64,000 bases of DNA, taken from the NCBI GenBank assembly GCA_003971905.1, contig RSEE01000045.1, positions 248,001 to 312,000 on the forward strand, in the 5' to 3' direction. The notes beneath the pieces were generated by a model. That model was not told the DNA's origin. It made no database searches and saw only the letters and a list, made by a program, of their open reading frames with translations. Origin of the DNA: Moniliella sp. 'wahieum'. Its lineage: Eukaryota > Basidiomycota > Moniliellomycetes > Moniliellales > Moniliellaceae. The position numbers and the translations under genes are program-made. The stretch's first letter is position 1. Each line of letters starts with the position of its first letter. This document shows positions 21,610 through 37,320 of this stretch, one piece after another.

Positions 21610-23533
21610 ATGCGAAGCCGCGGCAGCACCCTCGAGACCCCACCGCCGCGCCTGTCGACCTTTTCGTCGACACCCGCGACGCGCGCATCGTCGAGGAAGA
21701 GGAGGAGGAGGCCGAGTCGGCCTCCTTGGGCACCAGTGACAGCCTTTTTTCTTCTCCCGCGACGGTCGCGACATATACCTTCCGTACCATGTCGAGAATG
21801 TGTCGCACATTGCGATTGATGTGGGTGGATCGTTGGCCAAGGTCGTCTATTTTACCACACCCTCCCCCGCCCCTCGCCCAGCCAGCCCTCCCTGCCCCAG
21901 CCCGTGCCCTCCACATCCACAGCTACAGCCACAGCCACAGCCACCTCCACACCCACCGCCGTGCCACAGGGCGCTGTTCTTCCGTCCCCCCTCGCAGTCG
22001 ACAGGCCAGCCCCCACTCCAAAGCAGTCGAGTCGTTATCCGGAAGCGCATCCTTGTCTCACCCCGCCCCGACCTGTCCAACGACGATCCCACTGCTCCTT
22101 CGAACCCCAAGCGCCTCGCCCGGGCCTGAAACGGCGAGCCAGCCGGAGCCTCTATGGACCTCTCCCTCTTGCGGAGGAGGAGCTTACCCGCCCCCCTCCG
22201 GGTGGACGGCTTAACTTTATCAAGTTTGAGACCGACAGGATCGATGAGTGCATTGCCTTTCTGAATGACCTGCTGGAGCGCTCAGCACAGGCCCATCACA
22301 TTCCCGTTGAGCAAATGCGGAACGGAGTGCGCCTAATGGCCACAGGGGTGGGGCTCATAAATTTGAGCACCTGTTCCACAACGTCTTGGTGTCGAAGTGT
22401 GCAAGGCGGACGAGATGGCGTGCCTGATCACTGGCTTGAACTTCATCACGCTCATCCGGATGAGGTCTACTGGTACTCGGACGAGCTCGTCTCCGCCTCC
22501 ATGCACCCCATCCACGCCCACGCTCACAGGGGAACATTCCTCTGCCTCGGGGCAGCAGCCGATGCCGGCGCTCGTCCCCCCCCGCCGGTACAGGATCCGT
22601 TGCCGCGTCCGTCGGCCAACCCCCCCTTGTACAAGCCTGTGTTCGATTCGCACCCATCGCCCAAACTGCCCTGCTTGCTGGTCAACATTGGCTCTGGCGT
22701 GAGTATCATCAAGGTGGATGATCACGGCAAGTTTGAGCGGGTGTCGGGCACGTCGTTGGGGGGAGGAAACGCTGTGGGGTCTGCTCAGCCTTTTGACCGA
22801 TGCGCAAGACTTTGACGAGATGCTCGCCCTGTCGGAAAAGGGAGACAATGCTAATGTCGACATGATGGTGGGCGATATTTATGGCAACGTGGGTACAATG
22901 CGTTGGACTCAATCCACCACGATTGCTTCCTCCTTTGGTAAAGTCTTTCGTAAAGAAACCGACCCTCCACCCCTGCCTGCCTCCACTGCGGGCTCGCCTG
23001 CGCCCTTGGCAGAACGAAGGAGGCGCCGTTTTGCCCAGGAGGATATTTGCCTGTCCTTGCTCTACCATCTCCAACAACATTGGCCAGATTGCGTACGTTA
23101 CCTGACCTGCCTCTTGCCTCTGCCTCTCCCATTCCCAAATATAAGCGCTTGATGATTAACCCGGATCGATGCTGCAGGTACATGAATGCCGAGAAGTACG
23201 AGCTGGACCGGATTTACTTGGCGGGTACTTTATTCGTGCCCACATGAGCACCATCTCTACCTTATCGTACGCCATTCGTTTCTGGTCCAAGGGCACCAAG
23301 CGAGCCCTCTTCCTTCGTCACGAGGCTACTTGGGCGCGGTGGGCGCTTGGATCGCCAAGCCCGAGCAGGCCGGGGCTAGTCCTGCGGCTCCAGCGCGGGG
23401 ACCGGACGAACTAGCCCAGGCAACTGCCCTGCTCAGCCTTCAAAACGAGACTCGCCTCCGTCTTAAGCCAGGCCCGAAGGCTTACCGTGAAACCAACCCT
23501 CCCGCTGCCTATCTTCGCTTCGCCGCTCATTAA
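21610..23533 (+). CDS. Pantothenate kinase (eukaryotic type II)
   Basis: Phosphorylates pantothenate, the first and rate-setting step of CoA synthesis; cytosolic. A possible start ATG at 21610 precedes [20 protein letters not shown]. The ASKHA-fold phosphate-1 motif follows in [20 protein letters not shown] (about 21795-21850). A Pro-rich insert of about 100 codons leads to [19 protein letters not shown] (22200). The next blocks are NGVRLMATG...AHKFEHLF (G-run indel at about 22345) and [32 protein letters not shown] and VSGTSLGGG (22670-22770), then [20 protein letters not shown] and [11 protein letters not shown], are family blocks. Intron 23093-23177 (GTACGT...CAG) joins NNIGQIA to [16 protein letters not shown]. 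The C-terminus [13 protein letters not shown] ends at 23533. The long Pro-rich insert is unusual. Confidence 0.92.
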
Positions 23534-23876
23534 TGTTGCGCCCCTTCTCTGTGTTGCACACTTGCCAATGGAACCTTTGTGACGAGCCTGATGACCGGGT
23601 CTGATCGATCAGGTGCCGTGATCGGCACTGAGTACATGTATGATGACCAGCACCTAGCTGCTAGCTTACCCTCTTGTTTCGTCATGTCCATTTTTCAAAC
23701 CATATATGAATTGGGGAGTCACCTGCCCGCCGCTGCCCTTACCAAGAGATACTAGTTGATATGTTTTTCCTTTCTCTAGAGACCCAGTATGCACAGCTTG
23801 CCAGCATCTACATCGCCAGGACGAGAATGGTACAGAGGAGCTTCATTGACAATTAGTAGCCTCGTTTTTTTGTATC
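23534..23876. other. Convergent 3' region
   Basis: These 0.34 kb are shared by the 3' ends of the pantothenate kinase and the thiolase. The region is somewhat A/T-richer than its flanks. No gene or repeat was seen. Confidence 0.5.
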
Positions 23877-25165
23877 TTACTGCTCCGAAACAATGACCGA
23901 AGCCATGCCCATGCCCGTGCCAATGCACATGGAAGTGACAATCAGTTGGGCCTTCTCGCGCTTGGCCTCAGCAAGCGCCGTCGCGATTTGACGCGAGCCC
24001 GTGGCACCCAACGGGTGGCCCAATGCAATCGCACCACCGTTGGGGTTCACCTTTTCGTAGGGAAGACCAATCGTGTCAATGCTCATAATGGCCTGCGAAG
24101 CAAACGCCTCATTGATCTCGTAAATGTCAATGTCCTCCTTCTTGAGCCCGGTGAGCTCGAGGACACGGGATGGCAACGCCGGGCCAATGCCCATCACATT
24201 GGGAGGCACACCCACCACCGCGGCAGTCACAAACTTGCCCAGAATGGGAAGACCCAGCTTCTTGGCCACACTCCGGCGCGCCAACAGCACCGCCGCAGCG
24301 CCATCGGACACTTGCGACGCATTGCCCGCGTGAGTGGCACCGTTCTTGTCAAACGCCGGCTTGAGCTTCTTGAGGCCCTCGGCCGTGACACCTTCACGAA
24401 TGCCATCGTCGGCCGAGACGGTGCGTTGGTTGCCATCGTCGTCCTCATACGTGACCGGTACAATCTCCGACTCGAACTTGCCGGCCTTTTGGGCGGCGAA
24501 TGCCTTTTGCTGGCTCTTGGCCGCAAACTCGTCTTGCACCTCGCGCGAGACATTGTACTTTTTCGCCACATTTTCCGACGTGATGCCCATGGGCAAAAGA
24601 CAGTCGCTCGCCTGCTCATTCTCCAGCACTGCGTCCGACATCTTTTCCGGCATCACTCAGCGCCATAGTTCTGCGTCATCGACTCCACACCGGCGCCAAT
24701 GCCAATGTCAATCTGGCCCATGGCAATCTCGTTGGCAATCTGGTTGACCGTAGCCAGGCCGGACGAGCACTGGCGGTTGACCGTGTTGACGGCTACCGTG
24801 TCGGGGATGCCAGCCAGAGGGTAGCCATGCGAGCCACCGTGGCGCCACCGCCGGGGGCAGCACATTGCCCACTGCAACGTCCTGGATCAGTTTGGGGTCA
24901 ATGCCCGATTGCTTAATGACCGCCTTCAACACATTGCCCAGCATCTCCTCGGGGCAGGCCTGAGCCAGGCCGCCCTTCTTGGCGGGTAATGGCCGTGCGC
25001 AGGGCAGAGACAATGACGACTGCGGGGAAGGACACGACAAACACAGACACGAACACGAACACAAACGGTCAGTACCAGGAGCAGCGCGGCACGCGTGCGG
25101 GGACTACGCACCGTCGTCGTCGTTCTTGCGAGGATGGCAGTCTTTCCTTGGGGGATGGGCGACAT
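23877..25165 (-). CDS. POT1: 3-ketoacyl-CoA thiolase (POT1/FOX3-like)
   Basis: Thiolytic cleavage of 3-ketoacyl-CoA in fatty-acid beta-oxidation, normally peroxisomal. It starts at 25165 (MSPIPQGKTAILA). Intron 25020-25111 (GTGCGT...CAG) joins NDDD to VVIVSALRTAIT. The acylated cysteine is in NTVNRQCSSGLATVN (about 24770). The block IDIGIGAGVESMTQNYG leads into MPEKMSDAVLENEQASDCLL and MGITSENVAKKYNVS. The second half has GNASQVSDGAAAVLLARR, INEAFASQAI, NPNGGAIALGHPLG (His) and SMCIGTGMG (second Cys). It ends SVIVSEQ at 23877. Sequence blocks match POT1/ACAA1 and not ERG10. Frame breaks lie near 24655, 24850 and 24985. No PTS2 nonapeptide is visible near the N-terminus, and the C-terminus is not an SKL-like PTS1. 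Confidence 0.92.
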
Positions 25166-25535
25166 GGTGGGAAGTGGAGGAGGTGGGGTGGGGAGGGGCA
25201 AGGCGCGTGACAGCGTGGTTCTTAAAAGCACTGGCGCAGCCTCGCACGCCGCGGCCCAGCAGCCGGTCGGCGCATCACCCTCTGCGCATCACGCTTGGGT
25301 GCCCCATCTGATTCGCAGGCGAGCCACAGCGCCAGTGTGGCCGCCCCGTGCGGCGGCTGCTACGGCCGGCTTTGCCGGTTGCCGGTGCGCCTGCCTCCTG
25401 GGCCCGTTTCCGCAGCGCAGCCGGGTGGAAATCCCCCGCGCGGAATGGGGCGGAAGTACGCGGGGCACGCATTCCAGCGTAGCGCTGCCCACGCACACGC
25501 GGCTGCACGGCGCCCCCGGCCCGGCGCCAGCCGGA

Positions 25536-25547
25536 TGTGACGTCACA
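25536..25547. promoter_or_regulatory. CRE-like palindrome TGTGACGTCACA
   Basis: A perfect 12-bp palindrome containing TGACGTCA, the consensus for ATF/CREB-type bZIP factors. It lies about 370 nt upstream of the thiolase start codon. Function is inferred from the motif only. Confidence 0.45.
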
Positions 25548-25570
25548 TGCCCCAGCCCCCGGGCCGGGTG

Positions 25571-25604
25571 GCACGTGACAGTAGGACACGGTTCTGTCAC
25601 GTGC
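25571..25604. promoter_or_regulatory. Paired inverted CACGTG E-boxes
   Basis: GCACGTGACAG (25571-25581) and its exact reverse complement CTGTCACGTGC (25594-25604) form an 11-bp inverted repeat with a 12-nt spacer. Each arm carries CACGTG preceded or followed by the TCACGTG form bound by Cbf1/USF-type bHLH proteins. It lies about 400 nt upstream of the thiolase start. Confidence 0.45.
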
Positions 25605-25857
25605 GCCCGTTGGCCAAGTGCGATGCGATGTCCATGTGGGATGGATTGAACGTCATGTAAAGAGACTGAAACTGGAAGCCACTGCTGGAGAACCTCCCAC
25701 TCGTACCTGCCCATGGTCGCGTTTACTGGTTTACTGGCCATGCCTCCTCCCTGTTCGCTCGCCGCCCATCCTCCTCGCACCCGACGCAGACCAACGATGA
25801 TGAGCGCGAACCACATCCAATTAACTACTCCCTCCCCCTACACCGTCGCCACCCCAG

Positions 25858-30200
<4,343 letters not shown>

Positions 30201-30630
30201 GCTACCATGGTGCGGACCTGCTCGCGGGTCCATGTGGGGCGCTGTGGAGGGGGCGGAGGGGGGGAGGACGGGGAGCAGACAGGGAGGGGGCGGGTGGATG
30301 AGAGGTGGTGGCAGGATGCGCGGGCTGAATGCCGGCGGGCGGGCGCTGGCTGCGGCCATGGCGGGCGCAGGATCGACACGGGGGGACACTTACTTGGGCT
30401 GGGCTGGCGCGGCGGCGCGTGGTGTCCCAGCGTGCGGCCCAGCAGCTCCGGTCTTGCCGTCGGTGGTCGCCACCGTCCCGCGCAGCCCATCCGCTCGCAG
30501 CGCCTTCGCCGGGTACGTCAGCTGTCTTCCGCCCGCGTGTTCCGCCGCCCCTGCTCAACATTGCATGCGCCGCTCGAGCGCCCGGAGACGGCCGGCCACG
30601 CCCCGCGCCAGGCGCACCACCGCCACCGCC
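30201..30630. promoter_or_regulatory. Divergent region STH1 / membrane protein, GC-rich
   Basis: Between the poorly defined STH1 start (-) and the membrane protein start (+). It is strongly G-rich on the + strand at 30150-30300 (runs of ggggcggagg type). Either gene may extend into it. No independent gene was seen. Confidence 0.35.
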
Positions 30631-31965
30631 ATGCCGCCCGCCCCTCGGCCTGGCCGGCCTCGTGCTGCTCAGCGTCGCCGCAGCGCCCTCGTTTTCTCCT
30701 CCGCCCTCAACGGGCCCTGGCAGGAGTCCGAGTTCATCACCATGATGGGCCCCGTCCCACATCGCCGCTTCCTCGACCTGCCCCCCACGGCCGGCACCTG
30801 GGCCTCCTTTGTCGGCCCGCTCGGCGCCCAGAGCCCTGTCCAGCGCACCGGGGACGCCGCCGTGGACTTTTTCTGGTCCATTCTTGTTGTCTTTCGCAAC
30901 ATGTTCCGCACCCGTCTCGCCCGCGGGGAGATGATGTTGCTGACGGTGGCTGCTGCCCCCGTCGTGACGTCAATCTTTGTCGACGCATGCGCGACAGCAG
31001 TGCCACGCTCGCCGCCGTCTTGGTCGGCACCCTGGTCCTCTCCCTGGGCCAAGTCATCACCATTGGCGCTGCACTGACCCTGTTCTACGTGCCGTACTAT
31101 GCGTGGCAGCGGGTGCGCCAAGTGCGCTCGGACCCCAAGCCATCTATCCCTCGCCGCCGCACCATCGGTTTCGCTCCTGTGGCTCCGTCTCGTGCTTCTG
31201 GCCGTAGCCGGCATCACATTTAGTACCACATTTATCAATGTGGCCCGCACAGAATGGGTGTGGACCAACATACTGTTCCAGTTCTACCCGCTTGCCTTCC
31301 CCCTCGCACTCTGGCCTTGGCTTCGCACCCGCCTCGGCCCGGCCGGAGCCAAGGTGACCAACACCACCCCGACCGTGACGGCAGTGTGATTGTGTTTGCG
31401 AACCGGCAGGCCGCCTTGTACCAAGGCATCTCGCTCCTGTTGTGGTAGGGTACTGGTTCAGTCTTGCGCTGTTGTACCCGGTTGCAAAATCGTTCTGCCT
31501 CCCTCTTCACGGGCTACCGGACGTACTGAACGCGCCGGCTCGTCGCGGACCCGCGCCAGTTACCTCTCTCGTGTCCACACCCTTGTCAAGACGGGGGCGT
31601 GGTCAACGAGGCGAGTGGTTGCTGGCGTTTGACATTTTTGGCATTGTCACGGCGCAGTACCTCCTGGTCCTCATCGATGCCTACATCGACGACTGGCACC
31701 ACTCGCTTCGGAACAAGGGACAACGGATCCACGCGCCTCGCTTTGTAGCGGAAGATGTACGTCCGGCACCCCTCTCCCTGCCTTTGAGCTCAGCACCAGA
31801 GGCCAACGAAGTACTAACCCCTGTGTCGATTAGCTGTTGGTGGGACTACCGGCCATCGCTCTGCTCGGCCCGGGCGTGGCCTACGCGCGCTACCTCCAGC
31901 GCAGGGAAACCGAGGCTGAGAAGGCACGCTTCCAGCTCCTCTCGGGCGCAAGTAAGGAAGAATAA
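30631..31965 (+). CDS. Unrecognised multi-pass membrane protein
   Basis: I do not recognise the family. A likely start is ATG 30631 (MPPAPRPGRPRAAQ...). The first helix can be read in another frame as LGLAGLVLLSVAAA, then FSSALNGPWQESEFITMMGP. Later hydrophobic segments are MMLLTVAAAPVVTSIFVDA, AAVLVGTLVLSLGQVITIGA, ALTLFYVPYYAWQ, LRLVLLAVAGITFSTTFIN, ILFQFYPLAFPLALWPWL, ISLLLWYWFSLALLYPVAK and FDIFGIVTAQYLLVLID. This gives about seven to eight helices with basic loops between. Intron 31757-31833 (GTACGT...TAG, with tactaac) joins RFVAED to LLVGLPAIALLGPGVAYAR. The short charged C-terminus (RRETEAEKARFQLLSGASKEE) stops at 31965. Frame breaks lie near 30980, 31130 and 31385. The splice site and the consistent hydrophobic pattern argue that it is real. 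Confidence 0.65.
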
Positions 31966-32575
31966 AAAAGCAAGCGCATCCCCCGCATCACGGTACTAAC
32001 CCTCTCCCTCGGCTACATCGATGCACACTGAAGGCTCATGGCTCATGCATCGTGTCGCCCCTTGCCAAATTACGAACTCAATTCAAACAGCCCGCGCACC
32101 CCTCGTAGAGCACCGAGGGACATGCAGCATCCTGGTTCAGGCAGGAATCCCGCCCAAGTCAGTCTGATGGACTGTAAGTGGATAGGTGTGCAAGGCACTG
32201 AACTAGAGCAGCGCAGCCGAGTGCAATTTGTATATAGATGGATGAAAGGTGCGTGCATAACCAAACGCAAACGAATGAAACTAGGGCATAGGGGGACGTG
32301 GGACACTGGGTGGAAAACAATACGGTCGACTTGTATTGCTGCGGTCGAGGGGGGGCGACGGAAGTTTCCCTTGCAAATCAACGGTACCTTGAGGGAGAAG
32401 CGGCGTCGCGCATACTCTCCCAGCTGGGGAGTGGAGCGGGTGTGGTTCAATGTGGGTGTCTGCTCTGTCAGGCAGCACGGGCGGGTCGGTACCCAAGCAC
32501 ATGCTGCCTTTCGCATCCGTACGAATCGAGGGAGGGGGGCGAGGTCGGGCACGGGCTCGCGGACTTCGAAAGTCT
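31966..32575. other. Convergent intergenic region
   Basis: 3' regions of the membrane protein (+) and the peroxiredoxin (-). Long open frames run through it on both strands but lack motifs. The peroxiredoxin C-terminal frame could extend into it (to about 32281) if an indel moves the stop. Confidence 0.4.
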
Positions 32576-34440
32576 TCAGGACGAAAGGTGGGTACGGTAA
32601 GTGGCATGGTAGAGATGGGCATGCCCTTCCTTTCGGATCCGGCGGCGGCGAAGCGGCTGCGGGTCGGGTGAGTCATACGGATCGTACGGATGGTACGGGT
32701 CGCTGGAACGAGGCGTGTCGATGAGGGAGGCGCGCCGTAAGGGGCACGGGGAGGGGTCAAGCTCAGGCCCAGCTTGGTCGACAGAGGTAGGGGCAGGGTG
32801 TGAGGAGTAATAGGAACCGGCGTGGTGCGAGTTGAATTGCTGCTGGTGCTGATCCGGTTGGGACGCGGGAGCTGCGTGGTTCGCGACTCAACCGAAACGG
32901 GCGAATCGGGTTTGTGGACAGATGAGACTCGGTGCGAGGTACACAGGACGACAAGCCTTCGTCCTTGGATGCCAACTCAGTGTCCGCGCCAGAGCCCAGC
33001 TCAGGCTGATGGGACAAGGTCTGCCCCTGAAACGGCGAGTAGCTCATTGGCATACCAGAAAAGTGGGTCGCCGCACGGCCCCTCTTCTCCTGGCCTTCTT
33101 TCCTGGCATCCACTGGATCCGGAAGAGGTTTGAACCAATACAATGGTGGTACCGAGCAATCTTTGTCTGAAGTGCTCTGCGGTGTGCTGGACAACTCCTC
33201 TCCCTACCTGGAGACTGGAAGAAGGGAAAAAGAGGGGGTCGGAGGATGGATCCACCGAGTGGTCGTCGATAGAAGGTGGCCCGACCAACGAAGGAAGGAC
33301 AGGGCAAGGAAGCTTGTCGAACCGGCGTTTTTGGCCGACGGAAGAAGAACGCATGCGCTGATCCCTCTGGGGGGACAAGGTGGCACTCGTTACATTGTGC
33401 GAAAGATGACGCATGTCATCTGGGGAAGATACCACAGAGGTCTGGGACCCTATTGTGCTTGCATGAGCCCGATTGATTAGATCCACGTTCTGGTACGAAG
33501 GTGGTTCTGGGGCAAGACCACTATCCTCATAAGTACTTGATTGCTGCTGTGCCTGTTCCTCTCCATCGTCCTCCAACGATCCGCGGTACGAATGACGTGG
33601 CGACCCTGTCATCGAAGATGCGCGGGTACGCATGCCGGAATGCAAGGCCGGCACTCCTTCCTCCTCCATTTCCATGTTGGTGCTTTGCGCCTGAAAAGAA
33701 GTTGGGAAAACGCCGTGGGGTCTTCAACCTCGGTACTGGCCGCAAGCGCATCCACTCTTTTCTTCTGTTGGAGCGCCTTCTCCGATTCGAGCCTAGCAAG
33801 CCAGGACTTGGCATAACGCAAGTGACCGCGGTAGTTCATCACCCCTTTAGCGCATCCACGGACCACGCCGTCAGAGTCAATGATGAATGTTACGCGTTCT
33901 TCATCAAAGCAAGTGATAGTAGCGGAGGAGGGGGTTAATAGCTGGAAGGCAAGAGACAAATGAAATGGAGATGAAGAGAGAAGGAGAAAGAGCGCGTACT
34001 GTTCACCATTCCGAACAAATGGGTTCCAACGTTCCATTCTTGGTGCACTGTGCGTTCAACGTCGGACAAAACGGGGTAGGTCAAGTTGTGCTGCTCCAAA
34101 TTTGCGTAGCCGGTCCGGTGAGTCTTGAGAGAGACCAATAATGGTAGGACTCACTGAGAAAGCGGATGGAGCCTGCTCTTGAACAGAGCGAAAGGCACAT
34201 GCTTCCTTGACGCAGAACGGGCTACCAGAGAGGGGGAAAATAAAGAGACAGACGGGACCGTGAGCTAGGTAGTCATACAGACGGTGCAACCGTCCTTGGT
34301 GGTCGGGCAAGATAAAGTCGGGAGCGAGCTGGCCAATGAGTTGGACAGACGGTGTGCTGACGGGCAAGGAGACGAGGGTGGTCATTTTGATCGTCACGCC
34401 GTTCTCCTTGAGCAGGGGGAAATGTTTGATGCGGCGCATG
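32576..34440 (-). CDS. PrxQ/BCP (Dot5-like) peroxiredoxin with long Ser/Pro-rich C-terminal tail
   Basis: Thiol peroxidase of the AhpC/TSA superfamily. A probable start is ATG 34440 (MRRIKHFPLLKENGV; a later Met at 34384 is also possible). The domain reads LIGQLAPDFILPDHQGRLHR, then CLFIFPLSGSPFCVKEACAF. The two cysteines spaced CxxxxC match the PrxQ peroxidatic/resolving pair. NLEQHNLTYPVLSD and VHQEWNVGTHLFGMVN follow. Intron 33899-33999 (GTACGC...AAG) joins these to RVTFIIDSDGVVRGCAKGVM. Beyond the fold (~33780) the frame continues for roughly 400 codons of low-complexity sequence (PRHSYRGSLEDDGEEQAQQQ; SSPDDMRHLSHNVTSATLS), apparently ending with DPYHPYDPYDSPDPQ and LYHATYRTHLSS at 32576. 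Stop and tail frames are uncertain because of indels. The tail is far longer than in known PrxQ proteins. Confidence 0.75.
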
Positions 34441-35939
34441 ATGGGGTAACTGTGTATGGGTGAACAAGAATGGACGAGTTCACTCAGAGTGGCTGGGGGA
34501 GGTGGTAGTGGTGGTGGTAGACGCGGAAACACCGGAAGAAGGTGGCGGCGCAAAAGGGTCACTGCGCCAAAATGTTCTCTTGTTGTCATATCTCCAGGGA
34601 GGAGTGATAATATTCTGCCGTTTGCTGCCTTCAACTTGGGCCTAAAAGAAGTATTGGGGCACGCAGGACCATGCAGGTACCGAAGCAAACCATGCAGATG
34701 GTACTGCAGGACACGCGCACGATGCGCGCATCAATACTCATCAGTAGTACTGTTAGTCACTCCAGTCAGTCACCTAGCCGCCCGCTACTGTCACCACGGC
34801 AGGTACACTCGGGCATATCACATGTGACTAGTGACTCGTGATTAGTGACCATAGACAGTGTGCATCAATCTGTGCTCATATTCATACCCTGTCTTCCCTA
34901 CAGCGAGCAACCGTTCGCCCTGTGAGCTCAGGATTCACCGCACATTCGGGCTGCCGGTCAGCGCTCTCATCGGGTCAGGCTCAGCTCAGCCTCAGCGCTT
35001 ACCTTTTCCCCGATGAATACAGCAGGAAGTTTGAAGGCCTTGCGGCCGAGAGGTCGAGTGGATGAGCCGATGTCCATGATGGATGCGACGTGGGAGCATG
35101 GAAAAGTCTGCTATTCGGCTGTCAAACTTGGATATCACATTGCACACCCTGGTCCATATCCTCTGTCAGGAAAATATGAGTATTGGCTTACTGACTGCTG
35201 TAACTCGTGTACTGAATCCTCTTCAGACTGAGTGTATAACAAGGGTGTGGTACTTTTGTCACCGAAGCTGGAAGTGGCCTGTGTGCTCTCCGTTGTGATA
35301 CCAAAGATAGTCAAGAACCAATCGAACGCCCCTTCCATCGTCACAAAACACGTACGTTGTCATCCCCCTGTGGACTGGGTTAGTGGGCCCGCATCTGGAT
35401 AGTAAGTGTTGGGATTTGCACGCTACTGTTGTGGCGTGCGCCATGCAGATAGCTGGTTTATATATAGGGACTACTCCGTGGCCGCAGGCCAACAAGAAAA
35501 GGATAGTAAATGAATAAGACTTTTATATATAGACTGTGAGCACAAAATAACTTGTCTCTCTGTGCTGCGCGCGCACACCAACGATCATCCTCTGCTCCTC
35601 AGCGCCTGCATCCCACCTCTCATTACTCATCGATCTCACCGGCACAACTCAGATCACAGATCTCAACCCCGCTCGACTCTTCTCTCCACTGTTACAAGTT
35701 CGCTCTCTCTCCTTTTTTGGCGACTGTAGTAAAATATTATCGATCACCTCCTGTCACATGCATGTGGCACATGTAAGTCGCCTAGCCACCGGACCGGCCA
35801 CCCCTTTCTACAACCAGCATCTCTCGCAGAGTGACTAATAGTGATCGCTGTGCGCCGCACGATGAAACACATCTAGCACCACAGGGGGTCAACGAGTCAT
35901 TGCACTAGAGTATAGCACAGCGTCACTATATTCACTCGC

Positions 35940-36030
35940 GTCACTAGTAATCACATTAATCACTATTGTGACTCAGTACTCAGGTACTCACTGGTACTCA
36001 CTCAGTACTCAGTCTGAGTACTCTTACTCG
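35940..36030. repeat. Degenerate AGTACTC/GTCACTA repeat cluster
   Basis: Repeated words such as cactagtaatcac, actcagtactcag, ggtactcactggtactcac and agtactcagtctgagtactc alternate in direct and inverted order. A similar patch (gtgactagtgactcgtgatt) lies at 34825-34850. The pattern resembles decayed simple satellite sequence. Confidence 0.5.
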
Positions 36031-37151
36031 CGGCCGTCTCGCTTCGTCACCGGCTTTTTCCCAGGCAGGGAAGATCCTCAGATCTCCGAACCTAACAAAG
36101 ACACAGAGGCGGAGGAGTAGCAGAAGCTAAGTAGGTCCCAAAAGCACAGCGATTGCATTAGAAGAAAAGGCAGGTATAATATAAGGCGTAAGAAAGGGTG
36201 ATGTGTCAGTATATGCACACTAGATAGGGTGTGAGTTATGCTTACGCATGATGTTATAGTGATGAGCCGCTGAGCAAGCAGTCGATGTAGTGACTAGTGA
36301 CGACCCAATGCCTACTACGCTGCCGACGCATAGTATATGCCATGCAGTTTCGAAACCGTAATGTGCCTGTGACATGTGACCAGAAAGTACACGCCCTCAG
36401 TATCATACCCATCTTCGTCGCCGTTGTGCGTCCAGCTAGCAGAGAGAGAAGAGAGAGAGACAGTAGGCTGTGGCGGCGATAACTAATCTCGGTCCACATA
36501 TGCCAGCCGTAAGCGCGTAAGCAGCCTCCCCACGCTGACCCTCATAATGTACCACCAGTGGAAACCATGAGGGTCTAAAATCTCTACCAACATCGATACA
36601 CTAGCACTGTACTGTAGCGGTGAACATCTGTGTCGTTTTTCATCGCTTTCATCATTTTCATCGAGTTCATCCATCGTTTGTACCAACAGTTTTTGTTAGG
36701 GCGTGTCATGTGGCCGGGGTTTGCCTCACATTGCGCTACCCCAACTTCAAAAAACACGTCGCACAAACACGGTCGTAAGTACCATACTTCAGTACGTTGC
36801 GTAACGCGGAACGGGCCTACCCCTAGTCTCGGTTGTGTGGGCACTGATGAGATCTGAGACCTGGAGTCCTGATCATGTGCCAGGTCCTCGAGGGAATATA
36901 TGCATTCGCACTGGTCCTTGTGGTGGCCAAAGCCAGCCAGCAACGCCTACAGAGGAACATAGAGCAGCCAGTCGCCACCAGGGGCTGGACTGTGGTCGGA
37001 GCAATAAGGAAAACAGGAGGACGAAAACGACCGAACTCCTTGTCTGAGGAGGGACTGAGGGCCAAAAAACACACCAGCCACCCGCGGTGTGGCTCAACAG
37101 GTACGCTTCAAGCTTCACGAACAGCCTCGGTGTGCGGTCTACTACTAGTAC

Positions 37152-37245
37152 TATAGTCCTCTATCTCCTCTCTCCCTCTCTCTCCTCTCTCTCCTCTCTC
37201 TCCTCCTCTCCTTCTCTCCTCTATCTCCTCTCTCTCCTCTCTCTC
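37152..37245. repeat. CTCTCT-rich pyrimidine microsatellite
   Basis: About 90 nt of almost pure pyrimidine built of ctctctc, tcctctc and ctctatctcc units on the + strand. It is low-complexity DNA within the gene-poor region. Confidence 0.8.
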
Positions 37246-37320
37246 GGGGATGCCGAACGGTCCGTCTTGCCGACAGACTGTCATGGTGACCGGGGCTGGT
37301 CCCCTGCCGCTCTCGCTGGA

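Larger units (their letters stand above)
25166..25857. promoter_or_regulatory. Thiolase upstream region
   Basis: These 0.69 kb lie between the STH1 stop (25858, leftward) and the thiolase start (25165), so they contain the thiolase promoter and the STH1 3' UTR. The stretch is GC-rich, with a CRE-like palindrome and a pair of inverted E-boxes listed separately. Open frames here (for example 25289-25816) look like chance products of GC richness. Confidence 0.5.

Noticed and set aside
25289-25816. 175-codon leftward ORF between thiolase and STH1
   Set aside because: It shows no domain, has extreme GC content and overlaps likely promoter elements; probably chance.
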